Of a stretch of 54,335 nt of DNA, positions 33,278 through 40,961 are shown in pieces (within the stretch, counting starts at the first letter, position 1; every line of letters starts with the position of its first letter). The notes under the pieces are model-generated. The model did no database searches. It was given only the letters and a program-made list of their open reading frames with translations, and had not been told where the DNA came from. The stretch lies in NCBI GenBank assembly GCA_945883695.1, contig CAMCYK010000009.1:1-54335 (forward strand). Reading direction: 5' to 3'. This stretch comes from Akkermansia muciniphila (lineage in GTDB: Bacteria > Verrucomicrobiota > Verrucomicrobiia > Verrucomicrobiales > Akkermansiaceae). The translations under genes were made by a program, and so were the position numbers.

Positions 33278-34264
33278 CTATTTCAGCCACTCGGCCGCGC
33301 GCTTGGCGTAGTAGGTCAGGATCATGTCGGCACCCGCCCGCTTGATGCCCGTCAGGCTTTCCAGGGCGATCGCCTTCCCGTCCACCCAGCCGGCGGCGGC
33401 GGCGCTTTCGATCATGAGATACTCGCCGCTGACCTGATAGGCCGCCACCGGCAGCGGGGTGGCGTCGCGGACCCGGCGGATGATGTCGAGATAGGGACCG
33501 GCCGGCTTCACCAGAATCATGTCCGCGCCTTCCGCCTCATCGAGCAGGATCTCGCGGATCGCCTCGCGGGCGTTGCCGGGGTCCATCTGATAGGTTTTCT
33601 TGTCGCCCTCCTTCGGCGCGGAATCGAGCGCGCCGCGGAACGGCCCGTAGAAGGCCGAGGCATACTTCGCCGAGTAGCTGAGGATCGACACCTGGTCGAA
33701 GCCCGCGGCATCCAGCGCGCTCCGCAAGGCGGCGACCCGGCCGTCCATCATGTCGCTCGGCGAAACGATGTCCGCCCCGGCGCGGGCGTGGCAAAGCGCC
33801 TGTTCGCACAGCACTTCGATGGTCTCGTCGTTGAGAATCTCCAGTCCGCCCTTTTCATCCCGCCGGACCAAGCCGTCATGGCCGTCCGAGTTGTAGGGAT
33901 CGAGCGCGACGTCGGTGATCACGCACAGCGTCGGATGGGCCGCCTTCAAGGCCCGGATCGCGCGCGGCACCAGACCCGCGTCGTTGGAGCACTCCGCGGC
34001 ATCGGAGGTTTTCAGGTTCTCCCCGATCTTCGGGAACAGCACGACGGCCGGCACTCCCAGCGCGTGGGCTTCCCCGGCCTCCTTCACCAAGCCCGCCAGC
34101 GACCAGCGGGTGACGCCGGGCATCGAGGCGATCGGCGGGTCGACCTCGTCCTCGTGCAGGAACAGCGGCAGGATGAAATCCGCGGGCGTGAGGACGGTCT
34201 CGCGGACCAGCGAACGGATCGCGGGCGTGCGGCGGTTGCGGCGGGGGCGGATGGGAAGGTTCAT
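33278..34264 (-). CDS. hemB: Porphobilinogen synthase (delta-aminolevulinate dehydratase)
   Basis: HemB joins two 5-aminolevulinate molecules into porphobilinogen in haem synthesis. The 328-residue protein has the standard N-terminus (RPRRNRRTPAIRSLV), the two Schiff-base lysine motifs (SYSAKYASAFYGPFR and DMILVKPAGPYLDI) and the segment ADIVSPSDMMDGRV. The metal site reads DVALDPYNSDGHDG, with aspartates and alanine where zinc-type enzymes carry cysteines, so this is the magnesium-responsive, non-zinc form. Its ATG overlaps the cysS stop by four bases, so the two are translationally coupled. The cytochromes encoded in the window give an obvious use for haem. Confidence 0.96.
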   Translation of the reverse strand: MNLPIRPRRNRRTPAIRSLVRETVLTPADFILPLFLHEDEVDPPIASMPGVTRWSLAGLVKEAGEAHALGVPAVVLFPKIGENLKTSDAAECSNDAGLVPRAIRALKAAHPTLCVITDVALDPYNSDGHDGLVRRDEKGGLEILNDETIEVLCEQALCHARAGADIVSPSDMMDGRVAALRSALDAAGFDQVSILSYSAKYASAFYGPFRGALDSAPKEGDKKTYQMDPGNAREAIREILLDEAEGADMILVKPAGPYLDIIRRVRDATPLPVAAYQVSGEYLMIESAAAAGWVDGKAIALESLTGIKRAGADMILTYYAKRAAEWLK

Positions 34265-35649
34265 GACTGCGAGAGTTCGTATCCTTCCTTGCCGTCCTTC
34301 ATGTTCCAGCCGAGCTCCGTGAGCTGCTGGCGCATGGTGTCGGCCTTGGCCCAGTCCTTGGCGTTGCGGGCGGCCCAGCGTTCTTCGGCGAGGGCGCGGA
34401 TCTCGGCGGGGACTTCCGCTTCGGGCTCTTCTTCGGGCAAGGTCAGGCCGAGGGCGCGTAGCACGCGGTTGAAGGCGGCGAGCGCCCTGGCGGCCTCCTC
34501 CCCTTCCAGCTTCGCCGCTTCGCGCAGTCCGGTGAACAGGCCGCCGAGGCAGCCGGGCGTGTTGAGGTCGTCGTTGAGCGAATCCCACGCAGCTTGGAAG
34601 GGGCCGAAATCGACCGCATCGAAGCGCGTTTCGGCCGGCGCCTTCGCCGCGAGAGAGCGCGCGCCTTTCGCCAGCTTGGACATCGCCTCGCGGGCCGCGG
34701 CCAGCGACTCGAGCGTGAAATTGAGCGGCTTGCGGTAATGCGCGCCGATCAGCACGTAGCGGACGTCCATCGCGCTGAAGCCTCTCGCCGCGAGGTCTTC
34801 CAGGGTGTAAAGATTGCCGAGCGATTTCGACATCTTGCCACCGTCGACCAGCAGGTGCGTGATGTGGAACCAATGCGCGGCGAAGTGCCCGCCGCAGGCG
34901 CACTGGCTCTGCGCGATCTCGTTCTCGTGATGCGGGAACACCAGATCGACCCCGCCCGAGTGGAGGTCGAAGTCCGCGCCGAGGTATTCCTGGATCATCG
35001 CCGAGCACTCGAGGTGCCAGCCGGGCCGGCCCTCGCCCCACGGCGACGGCCAGAAGTTTTCCCCGTCCTCGGGCTTGCGCGCCTTCCACAGCACGAAGTC
35101 GGACAGGCTGTCCTTCTCGTATTCGTCGGAATTGGCGCGGGCGTTCTGGGTCTTGCCGAGTTCGAGCTCGCGCTGGTCGAGCCGCGACAGTTTTCCGTAG
35201 CCGGGAAAGGAGGCGATGTTGAAGTAGACCGAGCCGTCGTCCGACGCGTAGGCATGACCTTTTTCCAGCAGCGTCCCGATCATCGCGATCTGCTGCGGGA
35301 TGTGTTCGATCGCGCCCGGCTCGACGTGCGGCGGCAGCAGCCCGAGCGCGTCGCAGTCGGCGTGGAATTTTTCCGTCCAGAACGTCGTGAAATCCTTCAG
35401 CGACTTGCCGGCCGCCTGCGAATCGCGGATCGTCTTGTCGTCGACATCGGTGATGTTGCGGACGTGGAAAGTCCGCATCCCGCCGGTCTCCAGCGCGCGC
35501 CGGAACACGTCCTGCAGGACGAACGTCCGGAAGTTCCCGATGTGCGCGGGACCATACACGGTGGGGCCGCAGCAGTAGAACCGGAAAGTCGTGCCATCCA
35601 AGGGGCGGAGCTCCTGGAGCTCGCGGGCCAGCGTGTCGTAAAGCCGCAT
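34261..35649 (-). CDS. cysS: Cysteinyl-tRNA synthetase
   Basis: CysS charges tRNA-Cys in the cytoplasm. The 462-residue protein is a normal class I synthetase: CCGPTVYGPAHIGNFRTFV carries the HIGH-type motif (HIGN, 36-39) and a zinc cysteine. The segments GRPGWHLECSAM, HSGGVDLVFPHHENEIAQS and LLVDGGKMSKSLGN (KMSKS) follow, then the DALR-type anticodon region (NDDLNTPGCLGGLFTGL). The ATG at 35649 gives the usual MxLYDTL start. It overlaps hemB by four bases and heads the run down to folC. Confidence 0.97.
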   Translation of the reverse strand: MRLYDTLARELQELRPLDGTTFRFYCCGPTVYGPAHIGNFRTFVLQDVFRRALETGGMRTFHVRNITDVDDKTIRDSQAAGKSLKDFTTFWTEKFHADCDALGLLPPHVEPGAIEHIPQQIAMIGTLLEKGHAYASDDGSVYFNIASFPGYGKLSRLDQRELELGKTQNARANSDEYEKDSLSDFVLWKARKPEDGENFWPSPWGEGRPGWHLECSAMIQEYLGADFDLHSGGVDLVFPHHENEIAQSQCACGGHFAAHWFHITHLLVDGGKMSKSLGNLYTLEDLAARGFSAMDVRYVLIGAHYRKPLNFTLESLAAAREAMSKLAKGARSLAAKAPAETRFDAVDFGPFQAAWDSLNDDLNTPGCLGGLFTGLREAAKLEGEEAARALAAFNRVLRALGLTLPEEEPEAEVPAEIRALAEERWAARNAKDWAKADTMRQQLTELGWNMKDGKEGYELSQS

Positions 35650-35706
35650 CGCCGTGGGTCTAGCGGGTGGCCGCGATGAATTCAACCGCGATGAACACGC
35701 GAGCCG

Positions 35707-35919
35707 TCAAGGGGTGATGCGCACCTCGTGCAACCGGGGTGCCTTGCCGGCCTCGACGATCTCGACCGGAATGGTCAGGACCGCGCGCCCTGCCGGTGTC
35801 GGCATCGCCTCGCCGCGTCCTTCCGCCCGGGAAGCCGAGGCCACCGACTTCCATGCCGCTAATGAAAAGGCGGCACCGATGAGGGCGAATCCGGTATTCC
35901 TGATGCGTTGATGCCACAT
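35707..35919 (-). CDS. Small membrane-anchored protein, tentative
   Basis: A 70-residue frame with one hydrophobic segment (TGFALIGAAFSLAAW, residues 9-23) after a basic N-terminus (MWHQRIRN), followed by a short polar domain ending KAPRLHEVRITP. It fits a tiny anchored or exported protein. It lies upstream of cysS on the same strand and downstream of an AT-rich stretch that could be its promoter. No family recognised; the gene is supported only by its hydropathy and context. Confidence 0.45.
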   Translation of the reverse strand: MWHQRIRNTGFALIGAAFSLAAWKSVASASRAEGRGEAMPTPAGRAVLTIPVEIVEAGKAPRLHEVRITP

Positions 35920-35935
35920 GGGAGCCGAGGCAAGA

Positions 35936-35976
35936 TCTCAAGTTTTTAAAAAATATCAACATTATTTAATAACTTT
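35936..35976. promoter_or_regulatory. AT-rich stretch between divergent genes, probable promoter region
   Basis: A run of A and T (e.g. TTTTTAAAAAATATC, then ATTATTTAATAACTTTT), exceptional for this GC-rich window, lies between the divergent genes starting at 35919 and 36021. TATTTAATA and related words could serve as -10 elements in either direction, but I cannot assign exact boxes. Confidence 0.4.
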
Positions 35977-36020
35977 TCAGGTTCGCGGGAACGCCCCTGC
36001 CGTGCTTCCTTTCCGGTGAA

Positions 36021-36365
36021 ATGGTGCGCGACGAGCGAAAGCAGCAGGTGGTGGTGGGACTCGGGGTTTTGGCCGCGGTGGCCGGATTGATCCTGCTGAT
36101 CGCCTACGGGCGTTTTCTGCCGGGGCTGAGCGGAGAATTTTTCGCACGCCTGCTCGGAATCATCACCACCCCGTTTCTGATGGAGACCTCGTTTTTCATC
36201 CTCGGCTTGGTGGTGGTGATGACGCTCAACCTGTGGCGGCAGCGGCGGGACGGCGACGAGCTGGTCTATCTTGAGGAGATCACGGACGCGCCCGCGGGCA
36301 TGCCGGACCAGGCAATCTACCCCGAGCCACGGCTCGACCCCGAGCCACCTGCAAGTGCCGACTAG
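36021..36365 (+). CDS. Small two-pass membrane protein, function unknown
   Basis: A 114-residue protein with two transmembrane helices: residues 10-29 (VVGLGVLAAVAGLILLIAYG) and about 48-69 (TTPFLMETSFFILGLVVVMT). Both ends are polar; the C-terminus is acidic and Pro-rich (EPRLDPEPPASAD) and probably cytoplasmic. No catalytic motif. An AT-rich upstream region is a plausible promoter. It converges with 36528-37124, with a triple hairpin between them. Confidence 0.65.
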   Translation: MVRDERKQQVVVGLGVLAAVAGLILLIAYGRFLPGLSGEFFARLLGIITTPFLMETSFFILGLVVVMTLNLWRQRRDGDELVYLEEITDAPAGMPDQAIYPEPRLDPEPPASAD

Positions 36366-36419
36366 CCGTCAATGCTTGTCCGAAGTGAAGGGAATCACCC
36401 GTTTCCCCGGCCCGGCTTG

Positions 36420-36512
36420 AACCCCATCCGGGGTTCCAGGACGTCTATGTCGCCTGACCGGTGGTGTTCGCTGCGCTCGACCACCGGCTACTTGCTGGAA
36501 TCCCTCCGGGAT
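36420..36512. repeat. Triple-hairpin REP-like element
   Basis: Three hairpins follow one another: AACCCC/GGGGTT (36420-36425 and 36430-36435, loop ATCC), CCGGTGGT/ACCACCGG (36458-36465 and 36480-36487, 14-base loop) and ATCCC/GGGAT (36500-36504 and 36508-36512, loop TCC). The layout and wording resemble dispersed palindromic repeats I associate with PVC-group genomes. It lies between two convergent genes, a typical location for REP elements. Confidence 0.6.
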
Positions 36513-36527
36513 ATTGCAGTGGCGGGC

Positions 36528-37124
36528 TCAGCGGTGGCGGCGCGCCGCTTCTTCGAGGAAGATTTCCGCGAGGCGGAAACAACGGCGGGAAATCTCGCGG
36601 GCGTCGTGATCATCGATCAAGGCCAGGCCTTCTTCTCCGACTTCCGACAGGAAAATTTTCCACGCCTTCTTGGCCACCTCGTCGCCATCGAGTTTCGGAC
36701 GCGGGGCGGCGTGCATCACGGGAGCCGGCGGGGCGGCCTCCGCGACCGGTGACGGCTGGTCCGCGGCGGGCGATCCTCCATGCGACTGCGGACCCTGTCC
36801 CTGGCCTTGTCCGCCCTTTTTCTTGCGACGGCGGCGCTTCTTCGAATTGCCGGGCGGTTCCGACGAGGTGTTCTCGACGAAGAAAGGAATCGGCTCGGGA
36901 CCGGATTCGGCCGCTTCGGATTCGCGGCGCTGGGGTTCCCGCTCGCGGCGGACTTCGGCCGGCGGTGCGGCCTGAACCTCCACTTTTGCTTCCACCGGCA
37001 CGGGCGCGGGTTCGGCGGCGGCTGCCGCGGGTTTGGCCTTGGCCGCCTTGCGCGGGGCCGGGCGTTTGCGGGGGGTCTTGGTGGCGGGAACATCCGCGGT
37101 CTTGTCTTCGAAGTCGTCGCTCAT
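36528..37124 (-). CDS. Basic, largely disordered protein with a C-terminal helical domain
   Basis: A 198-residue protein. The first 135 residues are low-complexity: Ala/Pro/Lys-rich (TKTPRKRPAPRKAAKAKP), then Glu/Arg-rich, then the strongly basic patch SKKRRRRKKKGG followed by Gly/Gln repeats (GQGQGQGPQ). The last 60 residues form an ordered helical domain (VAKKAWKIFLSEVGEEGLAL, then DAREISRRCFRLAEIFLEEA). The basic patch suggests RNA or DNA binding, which is inference. The ATG at 37124 starts the protein cleanly (MSDDFEDK). It stands alone between a repeat element and the gspG terminator. Confidence 0.7.
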   Translation of the reverse strand: MSDDFEDKTADVPATKTPRKRPAPRKAAKAKPAAAAAEPAPVPVEAKVEVQAAPPAEVRREREPQRRESEAAESGPEPIPFFVENTSSEPPGNSKKRRRRKKKGGQGQGQGPQSHGGSPAADQPSPVAEAAPPAPVMHAAPRPKLDGDEVAKKAWKIFLSEVGEEGLALIDDHDAREISRRCFRLAEIFLEEAARRHR

Positions 37125-37194
37125 TTTCGGCGCTAAGAAGAGCCCCACGCGCGACCGCGTCGAGCCCAAAGGCAGGAATGCCAAAGATGGCACG

Positions 37195-37230
37195 AAAAAC
37201 GGCGTGCCCGGCCGGAACCGGAACACGCCG
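37195..37230 (-). terminator. Rho-independent terminator after gspG
   Basis: CGGCGTG (37200-37206) pairs with CACGCCG (37224-37230), with inner CCGG/CCGG pairing. On the minus strand the hairpin is followed by TTTTTC. It lies 26 bases beyond the gspG stop and closes the pilus/secretion gene run. Confidence 0.8.
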
Positions 37231-37255
37231 CAATAAGCTGATAAAGCTCCGCGAG

Positions 37256-37795
37256 CTAGAAGTTCCTGATGTCGTCCGCGCAATCCTTGTGCTTCGGATC
37301 GGCATTGGTCTTGCCATCGGCACCCATCGACCAGAGGTCGAAATCCGGATTCTGGGCACCCGGGGAATCCGCCGAACGGTAGAGCCAGAACTGGCCCCAG
37401 GGATCGACGACGCGGGCTTGGGCTCCGACGCCTTGCATCCACTTTTGACCGCTCTTGGCGTTGTTCTCGGGATCGAACTGCGGCATGTAGACCACGCCCC
37501 CGGTATCGCGGGCTTCGAAGCCATCCCAGTACAGATACTTGTAAAGCACCTCGTCCCCGCGCGCGCCCAGCGGATCCGGGTTCGGCGGGTAGGACTTGTT
37601 GTCGGAGTTGTAGGTTTCCAAGGCGGTCGAGATCAAACCGACCTGGAGCTTCGCGGTATCGCGGGCGGTCTTCTGGTTGACCAGCGAGAAGCCGCCAAGC
37701 GTCAGCCCCGCGAGGATGACGATGATGGCGACCACGACGATCAACTCCATCAAGCTGAAGCCCCGGGAGCGGGCGTGGATTCTTTGGATATTCAT
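37256..37795 (-). CDS. gspG: Type II secretion major pseudopilin (GspG-like)
   Basis: A 179-residue pseudopilin. The prepilin leader ends RGFSLMELIVVVAIIVILAG: cleavage after Gly, then Phe, with Glu at mature position 5, as needed for processing by prepilin peptidase. The C-terminal part matches the GspG fold (LQVGLISTALETYNSDNKSY, ARVVDPWGQFWLYRS, DFDLWSMGADGKTNADPKH), the last segment being the calcium-binding end typical of GspG. It assembles the periplasmic pseudopilus pushed by GspE/GspF. It is last in the run gspE-gspE-gspF-gspG and is followed by a terminator. No secretin or minor pseudopilin gene is in the window. Confidence 0.9.
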   Translation of the reverse strand: MNIQRIHARSRGFSLMELIVVVAIIVILAGLTLGGFSLVNQKTARDTAKLQVGLISTALETYNSDNKSYPPNPDPLGARGDEVLYKYLYWDGFEARDTGGVVYMPQFDPENNAKSGQKWMQGVGAQARVVDPWGQFWLYRSADSPGAQNPDFDLWSMGADGKTNADPKHKDCADDIRNF

Positions 37796-37862
37796 GGGTG
37801 CGTGCGGGGTTTTGATCCGGAAAGGCCGCGCGACCGGCGGATCGGCGGCCGGACCGGCGCGG

Positions 37863-39149
37863 TCACATGTTGCCCATTTCCGAGATGATCTTGATCAGCG
37901 GCAGGAACAGCGCGAACACCACCGCGCCGACGACCAGGGCGAGGACCACGATCATGATCGGCTCGAGGATGGAGGTAAGCGCGGTCACCGCGTTGTCAAC
38001 TTCATCGTCATAGACGTCCGCCACCTTGAGCAGCATCTCGGGCAGCTGGCCGGTCTCTTCACCCACGTCGACCATCGAAATGACCATCGACGGGAACACG
38101 CTGGAGGTCTGCATCGGGGAAACGATCGACTCCCCTTCCTTGACCGCCTCGTGCACTTTCTCGATGGCGTCGGAGACCACCACGTTGCCGGCGGTGTCGC
38201 GGGTGATGTTGAGCGCCTGGAGGATCGGCACGCCGGAGGTGACCAGGGTGCCGAGGGTCCGCGAGAAGCGGGCGATCGCCGACTTGCGCTGGATGTCGCC
38301 GAAGATCGGCAGCTTGAGCTTGGCGGCGTCGATGAAGCGGCGGCCCTTCTTGGTCTTGCCCCAGATGTTGAGCAGGAAGCCGATCAGGGTGAGCAGCAGG
38401 AACACCCAGACGATGTTGGGGATGATCCAGATGGTCGGCTTGAGGAAGAACTTGGAGGTTCCGAAGACGACCTGCGAGATCAACGGCAGCTCGGCGTCGT
38501 TGCCCATTTCGGCGAACATCGTTTCGAACGTCGGCACGATGAACAGCATCAGGAAGACCAGGATCGCCACCGCGATGAACATCACGATGATCGGGTAGAC
38601 CATCGCCGACACGATCTTGTTTTTCAGCTTGTGGGCCTTTTCCTGGTATTCCGCGAGACGGACGAGCACCACTTCGAGCACACCGCCCAGCTCGCCGGCC
38701 TTCACCATGTTGACGTAGAGCTTGTTGAAAATGCGCGGGTGCTGGGCCAGCGCTTCGGAGAAGGTGGAACCGCCCTGGACCGAATCGGCGAGCGCGCCGA
38801 TCGTCCCGCGGAGGACCGGGTTCGGCTCCTGCTTGGCCAGCACGGTGAGACCGCGCAGCAAGGGCAGGCCGGAATCGATCAGGGTCGCCAGCTGGCGGGT
38901 GAAGATCATCAGGATCTTCGGCTTGATGCGGCCGCCGGTGGAAGACTTGGCCTTCTTGGGACCGGCCGCTTTACCCTTTTTGGCTGCCTTTTTCGCGGCG
39001 AGCTTGCCCTTGCCGACCTCGACGACCTGCAGGGGATAATAACCTTGCGAGCGGAGCTGCTGGATGGCGTCGGCTTCGCTGGTGGATTCGACGGTGCCGG
39101 ACATCTGCTCGCCCTTGGCATCGGCTGCGGTGAATTGGAACTGAGGCAT
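37863..39149 (-). CDS. gspF: Type II secretion/type IV pilus inner-membrane platform protein (GspF/PilC)
   Basis: A 428-residue membrane protein with two repeated T2SS-F domains (about residues 75-200, IFTRQLATLIDSGLPLLRGL, and about 280-405, RFSRTLGTLVTSGVPILQAL). Each carries the conserved GE(x)GG or GEETGQLPEML motif, and the family's membrane helices lie around 180-200, 225-250 and 395-420. A Lys/Ala-rich linker (KKAAKKGKAAGPKKAK) separates the short N-terminal domain from the first repeat. GspF couples the ATPase to pseudopilin polymerisation. It sits 83 bases downstream of one ATPase gene and 67 bases upstream of gspG. Confidence 0.93.
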   Translation of the reverse strand: MPQFQFTAADAKGEQMSGTVESTSEADAIQQLRSQGYYPLQVVEVGKGKLAAKKAAKKGKAAGPKKAKSSTGGRIKPKILMIFTRQLATLIDSGLPLLRGLTVLAKQEPNPVLRGTIGALADSVQGGSTFSEALAQHPRIFNKLYVNMVKAGELGGVLEVVLVRLAEYQEKAHKLKNKIVSAMVYPIIVMFIAVAILVFLMLFIVPTFETMFAEMGNDAELPLISQVVFGTSKFFLKPTIWIIPNIVWVFLLLTLIGFLLNIWGKTKKGRRFIDAAKLKLPIFGDIQRKSAIARFSRTLGTLVTSGVPILQALNITRDTAGNVVVSDAIEKVHEAVKEGESIVSPMQTSSVFPSMVISMVDVGEETGQLPEMLLKVADVYDDEVDNAVTALTSILEPIMIVVLALVVGAVVFALFLPLIKIISEMGNM

Positions 39150-39232
39150 GGGGTTGTTTTTAAAACGAGTGGAACGACTGTGAAGGCGGGAAAGTCGGCT
39201 GGCGACTCAAAATTCGGGATGAAAAGATCGGA

Positions 39233-40906
39233 TCAGGTGTATTTCAAGACTTCCTCAATGGTAGTATGGCCGAGGTAAATGTTGCGCAGGCCGTCCTCGC
39301 GGAGGGTCTGCATGCCGAGTTCCATGGCCTTCTGCTTGACCACCACGGTCGGCGCGCGGTCGGTGATCAGCTCGCGGATCGGGTCGGTCACGTCGAGCAA
39401 CTCATAGAGACCCTTGCGGCCGCGATAGCCGCTGTCGCCGCAAACCTCGCAGCCGCGGCCGGTGAAGAAATCCTTGTCGCCGAGCTCGTGGACGGCCACC
39501 CCGAGCTGGGTCAGGATGCTTTCGTTCGGCTCGTAGGAAGCCTTGCAATTCTTGCAGATCGTCCGGACCAGCCGTTGCGCCAGCACGCCCTCGAGCGAGG
39601 CGGCGACCAGGAAGGGCTCGCAACCCATGTCGACCAGACGGGTGACCGCGCCGGCGGCGTCGTTGGTGTGCAGGGTGGAAAGCACCAGGTGACCGGTCAG
39701 CGCGGCCTGGATCGCGATCTGGGCGGTGTCCATATCGCGCATCTCCCCGACCATGATGCGGTCCGGGTCCTGGCGGAGGAAGGCGCGCAGGATGCGCGGG
39801 AAGGTGAGGCCGATCGCCTCGTTGACCGGAATCTGGATGATCCCGTCGATGTCGTATTCCACCGGGTCTTCCGCGGTCAGCAGCTTGGCGTCGATCGTGT
39901 TGATCCGGCTCAGCGCGGCGTAGAGGGTGGTGGTTTTGCCGGCTCCGGTCGGGCCGGTGACGATGAAGATGCCGTTCGGCTTCTCGATCGTGTCGCAGAC
40001 GTATTCATAAATCGCCGGCGGCAGCGCGAGGTTCTCGAGCGAAAGGTTGACCGATGAGCGGTCGAGCACCCGGAGCACCACCGATTCGCCGTGCTGGGTC
40101 GGCAGCGTCGAGACGCGCATGTCGACCTGGCGGTCGCCGACCTGCTTGACGATGCGGCCGTCCTGCGGGACGCGGCGCTCGGCGATGTTCATGTTCGACA
40201 TCACCTTGACGCGCGAAATGATCGGGATCGACAGGTGGACCGGCGGCGGCGCCATTTCGTAGAGCGTGCCATCGACCCGGTAGCGGATCTTGAAGTCCTT
40301 TTCGAAGGGCTCGAAGTGGATGTCCGACGCGCGCTCCTTGATCGCCTGGAACAGCACCAGGTCGACGTAGCGGATGATCGGCGCCGAGTTGGCCTCGGCC
40401 TCGAGGTCGGCGGCGTTCATGCTCGCCTCCGCGCCGGACTCGAGCTGGCTGAGGATGTCTTCCATCGCCTTTCCCTCGCCGCCGTAGCAGTCGTTGATCT
40501 TCTGCTCCACCACGTAGTCCGGGGCGATGGCGAGAACCAGCTCGCGGCCGAGGGCGAAGCGCAGGTCTTCGATGGTCTGCGGGTTCATCGGGTCGACCAG
40601 CACGATGTGGAGGCCGTCGTCGTCGAAATTCACCGGCAGGGCGCCATGAAGGCGGGCTGTTCCGGCGGGAACGAGCGCCAGCAATTGTTCCGGCGGGGTC
40701 CAGTTGCGGAGGTCGACGACCTGGGCGCCGAGCTCCGAGGCCACGACCGGCCACACGTCATCGCGATGGTGGATGACCTGGAAATCGGCGAGGATCTCGG
40801 CGGCTTCCTTGCCGCTGTTCTCCACCTCGGCCAGGATATCCTGACCGAGCGAGCGGTCGATGAGGCCGCGGCTGATGAAAACTTCTACGAGCTGGTTGCT
40901 GTCCAT
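39233..40906 (-). CDS. Type II secretion/pilus assembly ATPase (GspE/PilB), copy closer to gspF
   Basis: A 557-residue cytoplasmic hexameric ATPase. The N-terminal MshEN-type domain (about 1-150) is followed by the RecA-like domain with Walker A GPTGAGKTTT, the Asp box (LLTAEDPVEYDID), Walker B (DRIMVGEMRDMDTA), the His box (GHLVLSTLHTNDA) and the zinc tetracysteine element (CKNCKAS and CEVCGDSGYRGR). All catalytic motifs are intact. Such ATPases power pseudopilus extension together with GspF. It lies 55 bases downstream of a second, clearly paralogous ATPase gene (40962-42614). Confidence 0.94.
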   Translation of the reverse strand: MDSNQLVEVFISRGLIDRSLGQDILAEVENSGKEAAEILADFQVIHHRDDVWPVVASELGAQVVDLRNWTPPEQLLALVPAGTARLHGALPVNFDDDGLHIVLVDPMNPQTIEDLRFALGRELVLAIAPDYVVEQKINDCYGGEGKAMEDILSQLESGAEASMNAADLEAEANSAPIIRYVDLVLFQAIKERASDIHFEPFEKDFKIRYRVDGTLYEMAPPPVHLSIPIISRVKVMSNMNIAERRVPQDGRIVKQVGDRQVDMRVSTLPTQHGESVVLRVLDRSSVNLSLENLALPPAIYEYVCDTIEKPNGIFIVTGPTGAGKTTTLYAALSRINTIDAKLLTAEDPVEYDIDGIIQIPVNEAIGLTFPRILRAFLRQDPDRIMVGEMRDMDTAQIAIQAALTGHLVLSTLHTNDAAGAVTRLVDMGCEPFLVAASLEGVLAQRLVRTICKNCKASYEPNESILTQLGVAVHELGDKDFFTGRGCEVCGDSGYRGRKGLYELLDVTDPIRELITDRAPTVVVKQKAMELGMQTLREDGLRNIYLGHTTIEEVLKYT

Positions 40907-40961
40907 GGACCGGGGTTTGAAAGGTCTTGAGTTTGAAAATTCTGGAGGAGTGAACCGGCGC

